NCBI GenBank assembly: GCA_037962975.1
Contig: CM075674.1
Span: 40,934,501 to 40,998,500, forward strand
Length of the DNA: 64,000 nucleotides
Direction: 5' to 3'
From: Clitoria ternatea
Lineage: Eukaryota > Streptophyta > Magnoliopsida > Fabales > Fabaceae
The notes under the pieces were generated by a model that was not told the DNA's origin, did no database searches, and was given only the letters and a program-made list of their open reading frames with translations. Below, in pieces: positions 42,350 through 53,830 of the stretch; positions within the stretch are counted from its first letter, which is position 1, and each line of letters starts with the position of its first letter. The position numbers and the translations under genes are program-made.

Positions 42350-44665
42350 TGTGAAACCCTCGATTAACTAGGACAAATTTCCACACTGGAATATCCTATT
42401 TAATTAAGGAGTCATTAAAAATAGGAGTATTTTTTTATTGGTGATCATGAGCACACGATAAATACATTACATAGATCGATTCTTTTAACATGAGAGTATT
42501 TAAAAGAGTACGGAGCTCACCGGCTCCTAACAACTATTGTAAAATAACAACATAATAGAAATAAAACGTCGAGTCTATAACGATCTCGACAGAAAATATA
42601 CACAGATGATGCTTCCAAACTGGCATCGCCTACTGCAGGTATTCCAAGTCCTGCCCATGCTTGCCTTGTCTTTTAACTGATGATCACTGAAAAGGAAAAA
42701 TAGACACAACAACAAAAAAGGGTGAGTACAAGGCTCTTAACCCATAACATATACATACAAGGGTGGCTTAGTATTTTAAACTACAAAGAATTTAGATACA
42801 ACATACCTTAGCATAGACATATAAAGCTTCACATACACAAATATTCACAACAATCAGAGGGTTAGTCATATAATGATTGCATGCTATGCATTTGTTAGAT
42901 TCAATTACCATAAGTCATAATTCATTACCAATATACAATGGGGCCCAACTTCCATTCCTCAATCTCATATATCAACAATCATATGCACAATCCGCCACCC
43001 TTATCTCCCCTTCCCAACTAGAGCGACCGGAGCTCTCCTTGTTCTGGTTTGTACAAATGGGTAAGGACTCTCAGTCCCAACATCAAAATGGCCAATCACA
43101 CATATCATATATCACCAAAGAATGGGCACTCCAGAGTCATAGAAAATCCTGCCTCTTGTCGAAGTACACTAGAGTTTGCTATGGGCTGTCAGGCAACGGG
43201 TGCGAATCTGATGCCACTTGGAATTCTCGCCTCCGGTTATACTCCCTAGACTGCCCTCGGGTATCGAGGCACGACAGATTCTTCAGTGTACCCCTCATTG
43301 TATGCTCTAGGGGATTTTTCCAACATCCTTTCTCAACTCTAAATGCAAAATGCCATGTACTTGTCTCAATTACTTAAGGTGCCCGGAGTCTAGACGGAAC
43401 CTAACTCACATAGTGTATTTGTCCTTAAAACATGTAAAGTATCCAAGCCATAAAACTCTTTGTGTAGTAGGTAATAAAGCTTAAATATTCAAATAAGAAT
43501 TCATTTCATTAGAAATACCAAGGTTCTTTCCTAAATTTTTATAAGAAAATTCTCTATTGTAAGATATTCAATTGATTTACAAGTTTATAATATATATATA
43601 TCTCAGTAAAAAGGAGTAACATAATTTCAAATATGTTTTATGGAAATACAATCTTAAGAAAATCTAAGCTCTTCTATTTAAAGGGAATTTTAAGGATAAG
43701 GTATAAAATCTTTCTTAATTTTTCGATTACTAAAGTCATTTTCGTTGTATTTTCTTATAATGAACTAATTAATGTAATTTTGTCTTTCTAAAACTTTTTA
43801 TAGAATAATAGATGAAATACTTCTTTATTATAAGGTAATTCTCCTAATTTTATATTGAAAATAAAAGGCTCCTCTTTTTCTAAAGTAAGATACAAGATAG
43901 TAAATTTTTTTGTTTCTTTGTCCAAAATATTGTTTTCATCGTATTTTATCTAGAAAACTCCGATTTGAGTGATTCCAAAGTCAAAAGTGTTTAACTTTAA
44001 AAATAATAATTCAATATAGTAAAATTAAAAATAAATTCAGTCCATAAAACAGCCCCTACATGAAAATTCACCATTTGCCAAAGTTCGCCATTCCAACGTT
44101 CAAAAAATACGTTTTAAGGACAAATCGCGTGTCAAAAATTCTTCCAACCAATTTTTCTTCTTTGGGTATTTTTCTTATGCTCAAAATCCACTTCTAATAC
44201 CACCAAATAACTCTCCAAAATAGTTTTCCAATTTCATCTGTTTACTCACAAAAACGTGTTTTATAGAGTTTCCAACATACTGTTCTTGCCTAAACTCGGA
44301 TCCCTTTTAATTCTTTTATTATTTACCACATACATAACATTTTTATAATCACAATAATATCCCAAATAGATTAAAATACAACATCCTCATCCACCACAAA
44401 TAATTACCATGAATTAACTTCTAAAATCCTTGTAATTCATTTTCTTATTACTACCACAAAATCATTTGTTTTATTTTTAATAAAAATTCCAAAATTAAAT
44501 TTTATATTAAAATTTATTTTTTTATCACATAATTTTCAAGATCAAGTCATGTTACCAATATTTAACTACAAAATCATTTCATTTCAAGTTTATACATTAG
44601 GATCTAAAATTTATTAAGTTGTTTACTAAACATTAAAGATTTCCAGCAGCAATATTAGTTTTCTA
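42350..44665. mobile_element. Probable chromovirus-type LTR or solo LTR fragment
   Basis: Sequence starting TGTGAAACCCTCG interrupts the flanking repeat exactly, as an LTR insertion would. The following 2.3 kb has no credible gene and has the texture of Tekay-like LTRs (GGCATCGCCTACTGCAGG, CAATATACAATGGGGCCCAA, AACGTGTTTTATAGAG). The right end is not resolved, because copy B starts near 44670. Frames at 42877-43377 are not recognised as protein domains. Transcription direction is undetermined. Confidence 0.5.
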
Positions 44666-44674
44666 GTTATTACT

Positions 44675-45395
44675 GTTACCCCCGAGAAAGCGCTCGAATT
44701 TGTAAGACTTAACATACTACTGAATTTACGGGGTGATAGTTTCCGTTACCCCCAAGCAAGCGCTCAAGTTTTTAGGACTTAACGTACTGCTAAATTTTTC
44801 GTTAACCCCGAGCCGTTTATTTAGAGATGTAGGACTTGTTTGCTGTTACCCCTAAGAATTTACTCAGAGTTTTAGGACTTGTTTCCGTTACCCCCGAGCC
44901 ATTTTAGGACTTTATTGTCATTACCCCTGAGCCGTTTAGTTAGAGTTTTAGGACTTTTATTGTCGTTTCCCCCGAATCATTTTCTGGGAGTTTTAGGACT
45001 TGTTTACCATTGCCCTCGAGCCATTTACACAGAGGTTTAGGACTATTGTTTGTCATTACCCCCGAGCAATTTACTCAAAGTTTTAGGACTTTATTGCAAT
45101 CATAATTTGAAGAACATTGTTGAACCATATAATCTTTAGAGAATTATTGAATAATATAAGTTGTAAAGAGAACATTATTGAATCATATAAGTTGTAGAGA
45201 GAACATTGTTGAATCATATAAGTTGTGAACATTATTGAATCATATAAATTGTAGAGAATTGTTGACTCGTATAAGTTGTAGAGAGAACATTGTTAAGCCA
45301 AATCATTCTTGTATTATTGATGTTTTGTTGGTCCTTATTAAAACCTCTCAGGGGAAAATCCGAGTGGGAGAAAACCTCTTGAGTAAGAAAAAAAA
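44675..45395 (+). repeat. Tandem arrays and polypurine tract (copy B)
   Basis: Collinear with 24940-25665: GTTACCCCCGAGC-type units to about 45100, ~31-bp units to about 45310, then GAGTAAGAAAAAAAA. The similarity begins at about 44675, which marks the left edge of the duplicated compound. Confidence 0.85.
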
Positions 45396-46361
45396 TGTAA
45401 TAACCTAAAATTTTAGGGTGATCTCCCATACCCTCTAAGACTCCTAAGAATGCCCTGTTAAGCTTTCTAAGGAAAGCATAAGGCTTCGGCCTACCTTGGG
45501 AAGTGACTCTATTACAAGGAAATGGTGAAGGTGAGCTCGACCGATATATTAGTATGAGTTATAAAGACCCCTAAGAAGGTATAAGCGATGAGAAACCGAG
45601 TCTAGAGAACAAGTTGCAAAGGCATAATGAGAATGAGGAGGAATAAGTATAGGCAAATGTTTAGTAATAATAAATGTAACACATAACTACGATGATGATA
45701 TTTAATGATATCTGTTGATGCCTGGTAGTAATATTTAGTAGTAATATATTTGATAGTTTAGTGATATTTCATAATGATGTTTAGTTGGTGTTAATTAATA
45801 ATAATTACTCAATAAAATATTTAATTATATAATAGTAATTAATAATAATAATATTTAATTTAATTATAATATTTACTTAATATTTATTTAAATATTTTTA
45901 AATATATATATTAATATTTAAATATTTAACTTAATAATATTTAATTAATGTTTATTTAATTGGTAGAAATATTTAATAATAAAATATTTTCATGTCCTCT
46001 AATATGACTTCGAGACCTAGTGGTTGGTTAGGTATCGACACTCCGGCTTAAGACTAGTGGTCTTATAGGAAAACTAGTCTAGTTGGGGCCAACCATGAGG
46101 TAAATTGGGGAAAACAGGTTTGATCTTGTAGGCTCGACCGATACCTCAAGTACATCCTACGTTTGGACGTGCAAGCACTTCCGGGTGTTCGATTCCAGCT
46201 TGGTCAGTCTCTAATGACCCGTTTCATCATTCTAAACACTTCTTCTGAAGAGACCCAACCCTAATTCGATCTCATCGACCTCGTTTCTTGAGAAACCACC
46301 CAGTTAAATTGGAACCCCCGAATTCGACTCGGGCTGTATTTTCATGCTCATCCAATAGTGG
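45396..46361 (+). mobile_element. 5' part of an LTR (copy B)
   Basis: TGTAATAACC start, collinear with 25666-26600 and joined to pol at the same place, so the LTR-pol fusion predates the duplication. Confidence 0.75.
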
Positions 46362-47758
46362 TATGAATGGATCTCTCTCTTCGAACAATTTTGTTCAACC
46401 CGATCTTTCTAGTAGAATGATTAAATGAGTTATGGAGTTGCCTGAGTTTAGACCTTGAAGAATACCGCTCCCATTGAACTAGTGTATGTTGATGATTTAT
46501 CAATTAATAAGGGATGCAGGGCCGGAGCTGTAGTGGAGAATGATGACAGGGTCCACCTTGAGATCTCATTGCACTTCAACTTTACCATCTCCAACAATCA
46601 AGCAGAATATGAGCGTGTGGTGTAGGAATTAGAGCAGCCTTTGATATTGGTGCAAGGACGGTGACCCTATGAAACGATTCTCAATTGGTGATCTCCCATA
46701 TTCTTGGAGAATACCAATCCAAGGAGCCTCTATTGTAATAATACTTGGCCTGTGTGAATGAGCTGAAGAAGAGGTTCCCAAACCATCACCTTCAAGCATA
46801 TCCCGAGGGAGGAGAATACGCGAGCGGACATCCTCTCTAGGTTGGCTAGCATAAAGAAAGCTAGAAGCACAACCACAGTCATTCAGAATACTTTGATGGA
46901 GCCCAGCGTTGTCTAACCTCCTTCCCTTTACGCCATCCACGCCCGTGCTCTTAATGAAGATTCCTAGGTGTGAGGTATCTTGTAATAAATAGCTCTCTAC
47001 TAATGATTCAGAGTGAAAATAGGTAAAAAAAGAGTTACCCTTCTTCACCATGGTTGATGGCATGGTGTTTCGGTGAGATTTCTCACTACCATTCATCTTA
47101 TGCTTAAACAAGAATGAGACCCAAAGAGTCATGGAAGAGGTCCATGAGGAGCAATGTGGACATTACACTGAGTTATGGAGCTTAATGTTGAAGATCCTTC
47201 GGGTTGGCTATTGATGGCCAACCATGAAGAAGGACACTGTAGAGTATGTCCATAAGCGTGATCCAACGAGAAGTTTGCTAATTTGCATCACACACCAATA
47301 AAAGAGTTGTCAACCTCTATAGTACCTTGGTTGTTCTATCAGTGGGGACTGGACAACTTAGGTCATTTCCCAAGGGCACCTAAGCGCATCAAATATTTGA
47401 TTGTAAGAGTAGATTACTTCAACAAGTGGTTAAGGCTAAACCGATGGTACACATCACTTCTCTAAGGCCTAACGCTTCGATTATGAGAATATCATAGCCA
47501 GATTTGAGGTTCTTGGAAGAATTGTCATAGATAATAGCACCTAGTTCACTATCCATAAGTTTACAAAACTGCTTGAAGGGTTAAAGATTATACAAGTTTT
47601 CTCTTCTGTTGAGCACCCCTAAATCAATGACCAGGTAGAAGTAGCCAACCATGAGATTCTTCAAAGCTTGAAGAAACGTTTGGGTGAGGAAAATAGGGCC
47701 TAGACTAACCAACTTTGTCATGTCTTACGGGCCTACAGCACTACACCGTATTCGTCCA
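46362..47758 (+). pseudogene. Tat-type gypsy pol remnant (copy B, 5' part)
   Basis: Collinear with 26600-28020. It reads ELPEF, then a decayed VYVDDLSINKGCRAGAVV, FTISNNQAEY, and integrase LFYQWGLDNLGHFP and RVDYFNKWL. Relative to copy A it lacks about 60-70 bp after ELPEF, and it keeps about 50 bp near 47171-47220 that copy A lost. Stops are frequent. It ends at the solo-LTR insertion (TSD GTCCA, 47754-47758). Confidence 0.8.
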
Positions 47759-47817
47759 TGATGAATCAATTTTAATACACTTATTATAGTTTTTCACTTA
47801 GGGTTTATTATATATTT
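47759..47817 (+). mobile_element. Athila-like solo LTR, copy B, first segment
   Basis: Begins TGATGAATCAATT, equal to 28021 onward. It is broken at 47818-47822 by insertion of the gag-only element and continues at 60052-60098 and 61561-63049. Confidence 0.8.
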
Positions 47818-47822
47818 ACTAT
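47818..47822. repeat. Target-site duplication ACTAT
   Basis: ACTAT here and at 60047-60051 flank the 12.2-kb element. The empty site is visible in copy A at 28080-28084 (ACTAT followed by TTTTAAAG). Confidence 0.95.
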
Positions 47823-48142
47823 TGTGAACACCTCTTTTTGTCCGGCCAATTGGTACAGTTCCATCCTTTTATGCGCATGGTTCATTTGAAAATTCATAAC
47901 TCCTTCATACGATCTTTGATTTGCGCAAACCCGGTCTCTAAATTTTCGTAACAAAATTGTCTACGACTTTTGTGAAGACCTTGAAGGCTGAATCCTTACC
48001 AATTGGTACAGTTTTAATAATCTTCCTGGACTTGCTCCAGTTTCATGACTGCTCTGCACATCTTTAAGTAAAAATTCATATCTCCCTCATATGATACTGA
48101 AATGACCCCATTCTTTTTTCTATGGCTCCATATCAAAGAGAT

Positions 48143-48502
48143 CTACAAACTTCATGAAGGCCACAAAAGCTAATTCTCCACCCATTTTTCCCAGTGAATT
48201 TATTTTGCTTGCAAATGTATTTCCGTCACACTCTGGAGCAGTTTTCATAGATGGGCCATATCTCCCTCGTTTCTTGATGAATATTTTTGTGCCATATATC
48301 AAATTAAAGCTAAGAGAAAGACCTACAAACTTCATGAAGGGCACAAAAGCTAATTCTCTACCCATTTTGCCCAGTGAATTTATTTTACATGCAAACGTAT
48401 TTTCGTCACACTCTGGAGCAGTTTTCATAGATGGGCCATATCTCCCTCGTTTCTTGATGAAAATTTTTGTGCCATATATCAAATTAAAGCTAAGAGAAAG
48501 AT
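48143..48502 (+). repeat. Tandem duplication of a 180-bp LTR segment
   Basis: Two head-to-tail copies begin CTACAAACTTCATGAAGG, and a third partial start lies at 48503. The same structure is at 58139-58498 in the other LTR. It creates mirror ORFs on both strands (48120-48545 and 48154-48585) that are artefacts. Confidence 0.92.
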
Positions 48503-48762
48503 CTACAACTTTCATGTTGGACTCTTTTTCAAATTTGGCACGCATCAGCCCTCAAATGCACGAGCAAGTTTGTGATGGTGGGTAAGGCACTAAAGATCAT
48601 AATGGAGCACTAAGGATCATAATGGAGCACTAAAGCATCATAATGGGGCACTAAAGATCATAATGGAGCACTTAAGTTGATAATGGAGCACCATGGACTT
48701 GTTAATTGGAGAGTGCACCTTCCATTACAAATTTTTTATGGCAATGGCTGCTTTTGCATTCC

Positions 48763-48770
48763 TATAAATA
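48763..48770 (+). promoter_or_regulatory. TATA box of the 5' LTR
   Basis: TATAAATA followed by GGCACC in a GC-richer context, in the middle of the LTR where the U3/R border is expected. The identical box in the other LTR is at 58759-58766. Confidence 0.7.
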
Positions 48771-49493
48771 GGCACCATGAGCATTCATTCAAGGGGGATT
48801 CTTCATTGAAGGCAATCAAGTCTTGGGAAGCCATTCGTTTCTCCTCTTCTTCTTCTCTGTTGCATTTCTTCTTCCAGCAAGTTTTTTTTCATTTCCGGCA
48901 AGTTTCTTTTCATTTTCAAGTTTTTCCATTTCCGGGTTAGTTTCTTTTCCAGATTATTATGTTCTTTTCTTTTCTTTACTTTTCTTTGTAGTTGTTATTA
49001 TGTAGTTTCATTTCTTATTCCAGCAAGTTTCTTTTCATTCCCAAGTTTTTTTTTATTTCCAGGTTATTTTTAATAAAGTATGCTATTATTAATAAAATAA
49101 TAAAAAAAATAAAAAAATAAAATAATAATAAAAAAATAAGTAATAAGTTTTGCATATGTTTTATTTTCTAGCCTAAAAATTTCCATTTTTTAACCGTGTC
49201 GTACGGGAACACTTCCGTCTACATAATCTCCTTAGGATCCGTACATGTGCGAAGAACTTCGTCTTGTATGAGTTCCCCACCTCAAATAACTTCCATCATC
49301 ATGTTCCGAGTCAAAAAAGTATTTTTTCTCAGAACTACGTAACCCTGATTTCTTGATAATTCAAGAATACGTAGGAGCAGGACTTTAACTCCTGTCTGGC
49401 CCATCTTTTTTTATTTTTTTATTTTTTTGATTTATTTCCTTACTTTCATTTTTCTTTCATAAATGTTCTTCTTTTTGGTCGCTTCCGTGAAAA

Positions 49494-49730
49494 TCAATTT
49501 AGACGTGACGTCTTGTTGATTTCCCCCTAGTTTTTGCTCAAGCCTCGCCATAATTCATAGGGAAGGGATACTTAGGACGAGACGTCCCGCTTATCTCTTT
49601 CCTATCCCTGTCTTTTTTTTTCGAGAATGTCTAATTTAGGCGTGACGCCTTATTAGCATTCTCTTCCCCTCTCTGTCTCATATCGAAGTCGAGTTTAATC
49701 CGGATGAAACGTTCCATTGACCTCGCTTCG
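49494..49730 (+). promoter_or_regulatory. Four spaced ACGTC-type inverted motifs in the LTR
   Basis: GACGTGACGTC (~49502), GGACGAGACGTCC (~49576), GGCGTGACGCC (~49639) and CGGATGAAACGTTCC (~49701) each follow a T-rich TTTA(A/G) lead and precede a pyrimidine-rich stretch. The cores look like bZIP (TGACG/ACGTC) sites. Two further copies sit in the internal region (56406-56500). Confidence 0.6.
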
Positions 49731-50047
49731 ACATTCTATGTTTGTACAGTTCTCTACTCCATTCTATCATTTTCAAAATAAAAGGGAAGAAACCATGTTT
49801 TATTTAAGGCTATTTATATTGTGCTTTCAATCTTGGTACTGTCTTTGACAGGCGATGTAGGGTGCTAATACCTTCCCTACTCGTAATCGACTCCCGAACT
49901 TGAATCTCAACTTTTAACCAGTGCTTTACTGAATTCAGTTTTTTCCCAATGTTTTTCCTATGAATAAAAACGTTGGTGGCGACTCCCTGTTTCATTCCAC
50001 CCCTTCTTTGTTTCTCGCCGCGCCGTCGCGATCCAGGTTGCGACAGA

Positions 50048-50066
50048 TGGCGACTCCACTGGGGAC
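50048..50066 (+). other. Primer binding site of the gag-only element
   Basis: TGGCGACTCCACTGGGGAC lies two bases after the LTR. It starts with TGG as required for pairing with a tRNA CCA end, and resembles the tRNA-Arg-type PBS reported for Tat/Ogre elements (recalled, not checked). Confidence 0.85.
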
Positions 50067-51206
50067 ATTTAAGAGAGTCAGGCCAGTTTGATTGAAAGCG
50101 CATGTTCTTTTATATAGCCTTTGTTAGCTTGGATTTTTTCCCCCTTGTTTTATTTTCTGTTAATTGTTATGGAAGTTTGTTCTTGTTTTAATTGTATCTT
50201 GTTATTTGTTACATTATCTATGTTTGCATGCTTGTTGAACCCTAGGGTAGAGGACCATGTTACTTTCCTGTAATTATTGAACCCTAGGGTAGACGACTTT
50301 GTATATTTGTTCTGTGTTTGTTCTTTGTGCAGAATGAAGTAAGGTAAAAAGTATTGAATGCCCTTTCACACACTACACTCACAAATTACTCGCACACACT
50401 TATGAGTGGCGCCCTATACCCGGGCCCCAAATGAAACTTAAGTTAGGAGAGGTTGGTAACGGAATCGTATGGGATGTACTTCCTATCCGGTGTTCGTGAG
50501 AACCTCAACCAGAGTTCGACCTCTCATGATATACGCACCTAGTGGTTCCCCACTGTTGCGTCCCTGTCATGGGTAGGATCTTGGCTCTGGTGACCTTCTA
50601 GAAGTCTAGAATGAGCCACCTGGTGTGAGAGCCACTTTTAGACAAACCATAGGGCCTAGAGAAAACTTTCAACAAAACCCAACCTAGGCCACAAAAGGGC
50701 AAACTTTACTTTACCTTATGTCATTTTTGCTTTCCCCTTTTATCCAAGAAAATGAATTATCTACCACCCGCAGATTTACTGAGTTATTGAAATAATGACT
50801 CGTTTTGAAACACACAGTATTCTTCAGGTGAATAGATAGTCCTCCTTTGGTCATGTACCCTTTGAGTATCTATGGAAATTGACATGGGATTGAACTTAAG
50901 AAATAAGGGCTGTAATTGCCCGAAGAAGATGTCTGAGCTAGAGGCTCCCGCCGCAGGATAAAAGATTTCTTCTGTCTTCACAAATATCCCATATTAATTT
51001 CTATGATTACCATACCTAGTACTTTTGAATGATAAGTTCTAAGGAATGGTCAAAGGATACTCGCCAAAGTCTATGATTGTTTCCCACAACATTTCCCTTC
51101 TTTTTATTTTTGCCTAACATTTATTTCTTCTTTTTTTTTTTAAAAAAAAAAAGACACCAACCTCACGGGTAGGCATTCTTACCAGACCCGGCTCCAAAAG
51201 AAACTC
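50067..51206 (+). other. Leader of the gag-only element
   Basis: No long ORF. Contains two copies of TTGAACCCTAGGGTAGA (near 50236 and 50278) and an A-run just before gag. Confidence 0.7.
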
Positions 51207-53318
51207 ATGGCTGAGGCAGAAGCTGTTGAAGGAAACTTTAGAACCGAGTTCGATCAGCTGAAAGAGCGAGTCGCGGAGTTAACTAAACTCTTAGAAAAGA
51301 AACTTACCGAAGGAGGCTCCTCTGCAGGTGTTGAGGATGCCCAACAGCAGCCTGCCACCGCGCCACCTCCCCTTGATTCTGACCCATCAAGAACCCAACT
51401 CCCCAACACAACGACACCCCCTCTCACCATTCATGTCGGGAGACCTAACCCTGCCATTGAGACCCAGCCACCTTACGGCCAGTCTTACGCACAACATACA
51501 TTTGTCGGTCTAGACGGCAACCCAGTACCTTTTCCACTTTATGGCCTACCCCCGGGGTACTATCCCCCGCTCGCTAACCAACAAGACGCCCACAACCAGC
51601 AAGCAGTAAATCCTCATGCTTCATACCCCACACAACCAAATATGCCACCACTCCACCAAACCCAAAACACGCAAGCCCATGACCCAAAAACCTACCAAAC
51701 CCAAAACACGCAAGCCCATGACCCACAAACTTACCAAACCCAAAACACACAAGCCCCGATGGCCCAGCCAACCTACAACGCCCAAGCCCAAAATACACAA
51801 GCCCAGGTAACCCAGCCGACTTATGCTATGGCCCATCCTCAAGGTCCCTCACCAAATACAGGCCTAGTAAACCAGTCCCATGTGTTGCCTCTGTTCAACC
51901 AGTCATTCGGCTATCCGTATGGATACGGAACCCCCTATAGGACCAACCTCCAAGATACAACCCGCGCGGTTGCGGCTCCTCAGAGGGAAAGGATAGAGAT
52001 CTTAGAAGAGCGTTTAAGAATGATGGAAGGCGCCGGAGGTTTTGGACTAATAGATGCTTCGGAGCTATGTTTAGTCACAGATGTTATCCTCCCGCCTAAA
52101 TTCAAGATGCCAGACTTTGACAAGTATCGGGGAATAACTTGTCCTAAGAATCATCTCACAATGTATTGTCGAAAGATGGCATCTTACTCTTCTAATGACC
52201 AACTGTTGATCCACTGCTTCCAAGATAGTCTAGCAGGAGCTGCTCTTACATGGTATGCTCACCTTGATCGGAACCGTATCCGTTGTTGGAAAGACCTGGC
52301 AGATGCCTTCCTTAGACAATACAAGTATAACATGGATATGGCACCCAACAGGGTTCATTTACAAAATATGGTGAAGAGGGACAGTGAAACGTTCAAGGAG
52401 TATGCCCAACGATGGAGAGAAACAGCGGCGCAAGTGGATCCCCTATTGTTGGAAAAAGAAATAGTCGCAATGTTTATCGACACACTCCCATCACCTTTCT
52501 ACGGCAAGATGATTGGTAGTGTTTCAGCCAACTTCTCCGACATTGTGACTATTGGGGAAAGAGTGGAGAGTGGAATACGAACGGGTAAGATCACTCAAGG
52601 CTCATCTGGGGCAAATATGACGAGGAAGCCGGCACCTGGGAGAAGGGACGGAGAAACTAATTCCATCTCTTCTAATCAAAAGACGGCTCCGCCGAGACCA
52701 TTCACTCCTACCATGATTCAAGCTCCCAATCCTTATGTGGCCGTAGCCACTTATGGCCCGACAGCTCATACTCCTCACTACCGCCCACCCATGGTAAGAG
52801 CTCCAATGCCACAACCCATGCCATACCATCACCCGCAGCAAGTAGCTCAACCACCCAACCATAATCAGAACCCAAGGAATCCCAACAATGAGCGCACCCC
52901 GGTGCAGTTCGATCCAATTCCCATAACATATTCCGAACTTTTTCCAATCCTCGTTCAGGAAGGTCTGTTGGTTTCATGCCCCATGAAGCCATTGCAACCT
53001 CCTTATCCAAGGGGATATGACCCAGACGCTCATTGTGATTACCACGCTGGGGCACCAGGGCATTCCACAGAAAATTGCATGGCTCTGAAATATAAAGTGA
53101 GAGATTTAATCAAAGCCGAATGGATCGATTTTAAAGAAGGAAGCCCTAACGTGGTCAAGAATCCCCTGCCTAATCATGGAAGCTCAGAAGTTAATGCCGT
53201 GGTGGTTGATAGTTTTGATAACAATGTTGATTTGGTGACCGCTTGCCTGCCGGGCCGAGAGCTCAGTAACTGGGAAGCTGTCGAACTCCCTACGATTTTA
53301 AATGATTCACCAAAGTAA
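51207..53318 (+). CDS. Gag polyprotein of the Tat-type non-autonomous element
   Basis: The ORF is 703 codons, uninterrupted, starting MAEAEAVEGN in a favourable context (AAACTCATGG). Residues 11-33 form a short coiled-coil-like helix (FRTEFDQLKERVAELTKLLE). Residues 41-250 are Pro/Gln/Asn-rich with 12-14-residue repeats (QTQNTQAHDP type, residues 151-206). A second helix is at 259-275. The capsid-like gag core is about 290-462 (PKFKMPDFDKYRG, then LIHCFQDSLAGAALTWY, then WKDLADAFLRQY, then ETFKEYAQRWRE). Near the end is a zinc-knuckle variant C610-X2-H613-X5-H619-X4-C624, as in Tat gag. It would package its own RNA. It is the only intact retroelement ORF of this size in the window, consistent with recent activity. 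Confidence 0.93.
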   Translation: MAEAEAVEGNFRTEFDQLKERVAELTKLLEKKLTEGGSSAGVEDAQQQPATAPPPLDSDPSRTQLPNTTTPPLTIHVGRPNPAIETQPPYGQSYAQHTFVGLDGNPVPFPLYGLPPGYYPPLANQQDAHNQQAVNPHASYPTQPNMPPLHQTQNTQAHDPKTYQTQNTQAHDPQTYQTQNTQAPMAQPTYNAQAQNTQAQVTQPTYAMAHPQGPSPNTGLVNQSHVLPLFNQSFGYPYGYGTPYRTNLQDTTRAVAAPQRERIEILEERLRMMEGAGGFGLIDASELCLVTDVILPPKFKMPDFDKYRGITCPKNHLTMYCRKMASYSSNDQLLIHCFQDSLAGAALTWYAHLDRNRIRCWKDLADAFLRQYKYNMDMAPNRVHLQNMVKRDSETFKEYAQRWRETAAQVDPLLLEKEIVAMFIDTLPSPFYGKMIGSVSANFSDIVTIGERVESGIRTGKITQGSSGANMTRKPAPGRRDGETNSISSNQKTAPPRPFTPTMIQAPNPYVAVATYGPTAHTPHYRPPMVRAPMPQPMPYHHPQQVAQPPNHNQNPRNPNNERTPVQFDPIPITYSELFPILVQEGLLVSCPMKPLQPPYPRGYDPDAHCDYHAGAPGHSTENCMALKYKVRDLIKAEWIDFKEGSPNVVKNPLPNHGSSEVNAVVVDSFDNNVDLVTACLPGRELSNWEAVELPTILNDSPK

Positions 53319-53830
53319 TTTGTCATTGCCTTAAAAGTCTTGTTTATCCCTCTGCTATGCCTAAGGCTTTGGGACTTTCCATGTAATAAAGGCGAAAAAA
53401 CTTGTTTTACCAGTCAATCAATAAATGCGTATCGAAATTCTAAAAAAAATTTTCATCCCTTTATCCTTGCATTGATTCATTTTCTTTACTTGCTTGTTCC
53501 TCTTTTTCTTTTCTTTTTATTTTTTGCCATAACGCACTAAATTACAGACCCAAAAATGATCCTCTTGAGACTAATGAAATCACAATCCTATTTTACGACC
53601 TCAACTACCCGGTCGATTATGCTGACAAAGAAGGTAGGAAAGCTTGTGAGTCACCACACAAGTTAACTAGATTGTTAGAACAAGAGGTTAAGGAATACCC
53701 CTGAGTCAAGAATGACTGAAGGAATCACGGGGCAATATATCAGAAGACATTAGTAATATTGTTTCAGGGCGTGGAAATAATCTATGTGAATGATAACATT
53801 GCCAAGTCCCAAATTGGACAAGTGGTAGGC
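53319..53830 (+). pseudogene. Residual pol scraps after gag
   Basis: At about 53560-53700 the plus strand reads ILFYDLNYPVDYADKEG then ACESPHKLTRLLEQEVKEYP, like the acidic segment that opens Tat pol. At about 53770-53815 it reads VEIIYVNDNIAKSQ, resembling the RT active-site strand (YVDDMIAKS in relatives) with a changed Asp. Nothing of protease, RNase H or integrase remains between or after them. These scraps suggest the element arose by internal deletion of an autonomous ancestor. Confidence 0.6.

Larger units (their letters stand above)
47823..50045 (+). repeat. 5' LTR of the gag-only element
   Basis: 2223 bp, TGTGAACACC...GGTTGCGACA. Contains a direct duplication of 180 bp (48143-48322 and 48323-48502), a short GATCATAATGGAGCACTAA array (48595-48690), a TATA box at 48763 and the ACGTC motifs at 49494-49730. 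Confidence 0.95.

Noticed and set aside
42877..43377. 166-codon ORF
   Set aside because: Falls inside LTR-like sequence, shows no recognisable domain, and composition is that of non-coding DNA.
48120..48585. Overlapping 141- and 143-codon ORFs on opposite strands (also at 58116-58581)
   Set aside because: Product of the 180-bp LTR duplication; no domain, and present in both LTRs.
51574..51842. Antisense ORFs rich in Gly/Leu within gag
   Set aside because: Mirror of the Gln/Pro-rich repeat in gag; no independent coding evidence.
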